From Mesorhizobium sp. (GTDB taxonomy: Bacteria; Pseudomonadota; Alphaproteobacteria; Rhizobiales; Rhizobiaceae), in assembly GCA_019635735.1 (NCBI GenBank), contig JAHBYX010000003.1:248001-312000 (forward strand): a DNA stretch of 64,000 bases. The letters run 5' to 3'. Below, one piece after another: positions 63,017 through 64,000 of this stretch. The notes under the pieces were generated by a model. That model did not search any database and was not told where the DNA came from. It saw only the letters and a program-made list of their open reading frames with translations. Made by a program: the position numbers and the translations under genes. Within the stretch, counting starts at the first letter, position 1. The number at the start of each line of letters is the position of its first letter.

Positions 63017-63045
63017 AATATTGGTTTTTTCGCCCGCATTGTCAA
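63017..63045 (-). promoter_or_regulatory. argD promoter
   Basis: On the minus strand a consensus TTGACA (63040-63045), a 17-bp spacer and AATATT (63017-63022). Transcription would start near 63010, only a few bases before the hairpin above. Confidence 0.65.
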
Positions 63046-63133
63046 TGGAGGGAACGGCAGGCGGGCGATTGCCCGACCGTTGGCGAAAGCCGGCTGACCT
63101 TCCTGCCCCAAGTTGGGGAAAACCGAAAAATCC

Positions 63134-63276
63134 GATTCGTGTTGCGCCCGGGACTCTTGTCACGGAGTCACCCGACCGGTAGTTTAACAACGACGAAATA
63201 CCAGATTTCGTGCGGCGGACCAAATAACCCGAGTAGATGTGGTGTCGCACCGGCTTGCCGGGACGATTTTGGATTC
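63134..63276. promoter_or_regulatory. Cluster of four CcrM (GANTC) sites upstream of gcrA
   Basis: GATTC at 63134, GACTC at 63152, GAGTC at 63165 and GATTC at 63272, all within 143 bp of the argD-gcrA interval. GcrA and the CcrM methylase jointly control genes with methylated GANTC promoters in alphaproteobacteria, so gcrA may be under methylation-dependent control here. Function of these sites is inferred. Confidence 0.55.
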
Positions 63277-63309
63277 CGGTATCGCACGTCGTCGCGAGGA
63301 CCGTGATAG

Positions 63310-63843
63310 ATGAACTGGAATGACGAACGCGTCGAACTCCTCAAGAAGCTTTGGAGCGAAGGTCTGAGCGCAAGCCAGATCGCCGCCAGCCTCGGAGGCG
63401 TCAGCCGTAACGCGGTGATCGGCAAGGTCCATCGCCTGAAGCTCTCCAGCCGCGGGCGGGCGACTGCCGCGCCGGCGCGCCAGAAGAAGGCGCCGAAGGC
63501 CGCGGCGGCCGCCACCGGCGCCTCCAAGTCGATGGGGCGCGTGTCGAGCCAGCCGCGGTCTATGCCGGCCTCGATCGGAGCTACGGCATTGCAGGTGCAG
63601 TTCGATGCCGAACCCGTCGCGCAGACCTACATCAGGCCGGTCCACGACAATGTCGTCGTGCCGATCTCGCGCCGGCTTCGCCTGGTCGAATTGACCGAGC
63701 GCACCTGCAAGTGGCCCAACGGCGATCCGCTCAGCGAGGATTTCAGCTTCTGCGGGACCGACGCGGCAGAGACCGGACCCTATTGCAAGTATCACGCGAA
63801 GCTTGCGTTTCAGCCGGCTGCCGAGCGGCGGCGCAATCGCTGA
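63310..63843 (+). CDS. gcrA: Cell-cycle regulator GcrA
   Basis: A 177-residue regulator. The N-terminal DNA-binding domain [45 protein letters not shown] is the GcrA hallmark; a basic, Ala-rich linker follows, and the C-terminal domain that contacts the sigma-70 factor ends [37 protein letters not shown] with its paired cysteines. GcrA drives S-phase genes with CcrM-methylated promoters. Divergent from argD. Confidence 0.97.
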   Translation: MNWNDERVELLKKLWSEGLSASQIAASLGGVSRNAVIGKVHRLKLSSRGRATAAPARQKKAPKAAAAATGASKSMGRVSSQPRSMPASIGATALQVQFDAEPVAQTYIRPVHDNVVVPISRRLRLVELTERTCKWPNGDPLSEDFSFCGTDAAETGPYCKYHAKLAFQPAAERRRNR

Positions 63844-63873
63844 CGGCCGCGAGCGAACTCCTCATCAGTCACG

Positions 63874-63899
63874 AAGGGCGGCCATGTGCCGCCTTTCTT
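63874..63899. terminator. Terminator after gcrA
   Basis: AAGGGCGGC and GCCGCCTTT pair over 9 bp (one G-T) around CATGT, followed by CTT; short runs of T and A flank both sides, so it may serve gcrA and the convergent gene at the window end. Confidence 0.7.
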
Positions 63900-63916
63900 G
63901 CATATGATCGGCCGGA

Positions 63917-64000
63917 TCAGTCGTCGACCATGTCCTCCAGCATCACCTTGTGGCTCTTGTCCTCCTTCGGGCGCTCCGGCGGCATCTGCAGGCCTGTGAC
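63917..64000 (-). CDS. C-terminal end of an unidentified protein (cut by window edge)
   Basis: The last 27 residues, VTGLQMPPERPKEDKSHKVM followed by LEDMVDD, and a TGA stop. Convergent with gcrA, with one shared terminator. Too short to name. Confidence 0.5.
   Translation of the reverse strand, partial: VTGLQMPPERPKEDKSHKVMLEDMVDD

Noticed and set aside
60656..63097. 813-codon plus-strand frame
   Set aside because: Crosses hslO, argF and argD on the opposite strand; all three are clear genes.
61721..63250. Longer argD start at 63250
   Set aside because: Would run through the promoter, the hairpin and three GANTC sites; the extra residues have no family match.

Overview
The window looks like a chromosomal stretch of a high-GC alphaproteobacterium of the order Hyphomicrobiales, closest in character to Mesorhizobium and other Phyllobacteriaceae. 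This is inferred from content: a GcrA cell-cycle regulator, a one-enzyme 5-aminolevulinate synthase (HemA), a SAM-II riboswitch in front of metZ, a rhizobial-type sorbitol/mannitol (smo/mtlK) operon, a double-length dCTP deaminase, DUF6460, DUF6455 and DUF1127 proteins, and short palindromic intergenic repeats. No transposase, integrase, phage gene, rRNA or CRISPR array was found. One tRNA (Gly, anticodon CCC) is present.

Layout. 1-7.7 kb: a CoA-linked catabolic island (acyl-CoA dehydrogenase, CaiB/BaiF CoA transferase, two SDRs, an NmrA-type oxidoreductase, NIPSNAP and EthD-like small proteins, an EamA exporter, a TetR regulator). Four of its promoter regions carry the same 14-bp motif CTAAC-N4-GTTYG, which suggests one local regulon. 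A perfect FNR-type box precedes a DUF6455 gene in the same stretch. 7.8-10.6 kb: an OmpR-type regulator, a PAS hybrid kinase and a small secreted protein. 10.7-18.5 kb: a mixed set of hydrolases and nucleotide-salvage enzymes (tyrosine phosphatase, phosphoribosyltransferase, two M20 peptidases, nucleoside hydrolase, amidohydrolase) interspersed with palindromic repeats. 17.2-23.7 kb: a PotABCD-like ABC importer with the amidohydrolase, divergent from a SorC-family regulator. 23.7-33.9 kb: a DUF1127/LysR pair, then the polyol operon smoEFGK-smoS-mtlK-HAD-FGGY kinase.

34-48.9 kb: a LuxR-type regulator facing a very large transporter-fused hybrid kinase (SSF domain, PAS, HisKA, HATPase, receiver), then mscL, an aminotransferase, hemA, galE, a lipoprotein D,D-carboxypeptidase, pyrD, a MATE exporter and a histone-deacetylase-like hydrolase. 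49-52.3 kb: two tandem, nearly identical, secreted trypsin-like proteases of equal length separated by AT-rich regulatory DNA; the DNA upstream of the first has a textbook CRP-type palindrome. 52.3-55.8 kb: tRNA-Gly, a membrane dipeptidase translationally coupled to a voltage-gated K+ channel, followed by a BacNav-type Na+ channel. 55.8-64 kb: housekeeping genes (dcd, SAM-II/metZ, ridA, a CDP-alcohol phosphatidyltransferase, apaG, hslO, argF, argD, gcrA).

The strongest candidates for something undescribed are the local CTAAC-N4-GTTYG regulon around the CoA-linked island, the tandem protease pair with its AT-rich control regions, the hairpin placed directly after the argD promoter, and the recurring 145-bp palindromic element. 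All functional names rest on motif recognition by eye. No database search was run.
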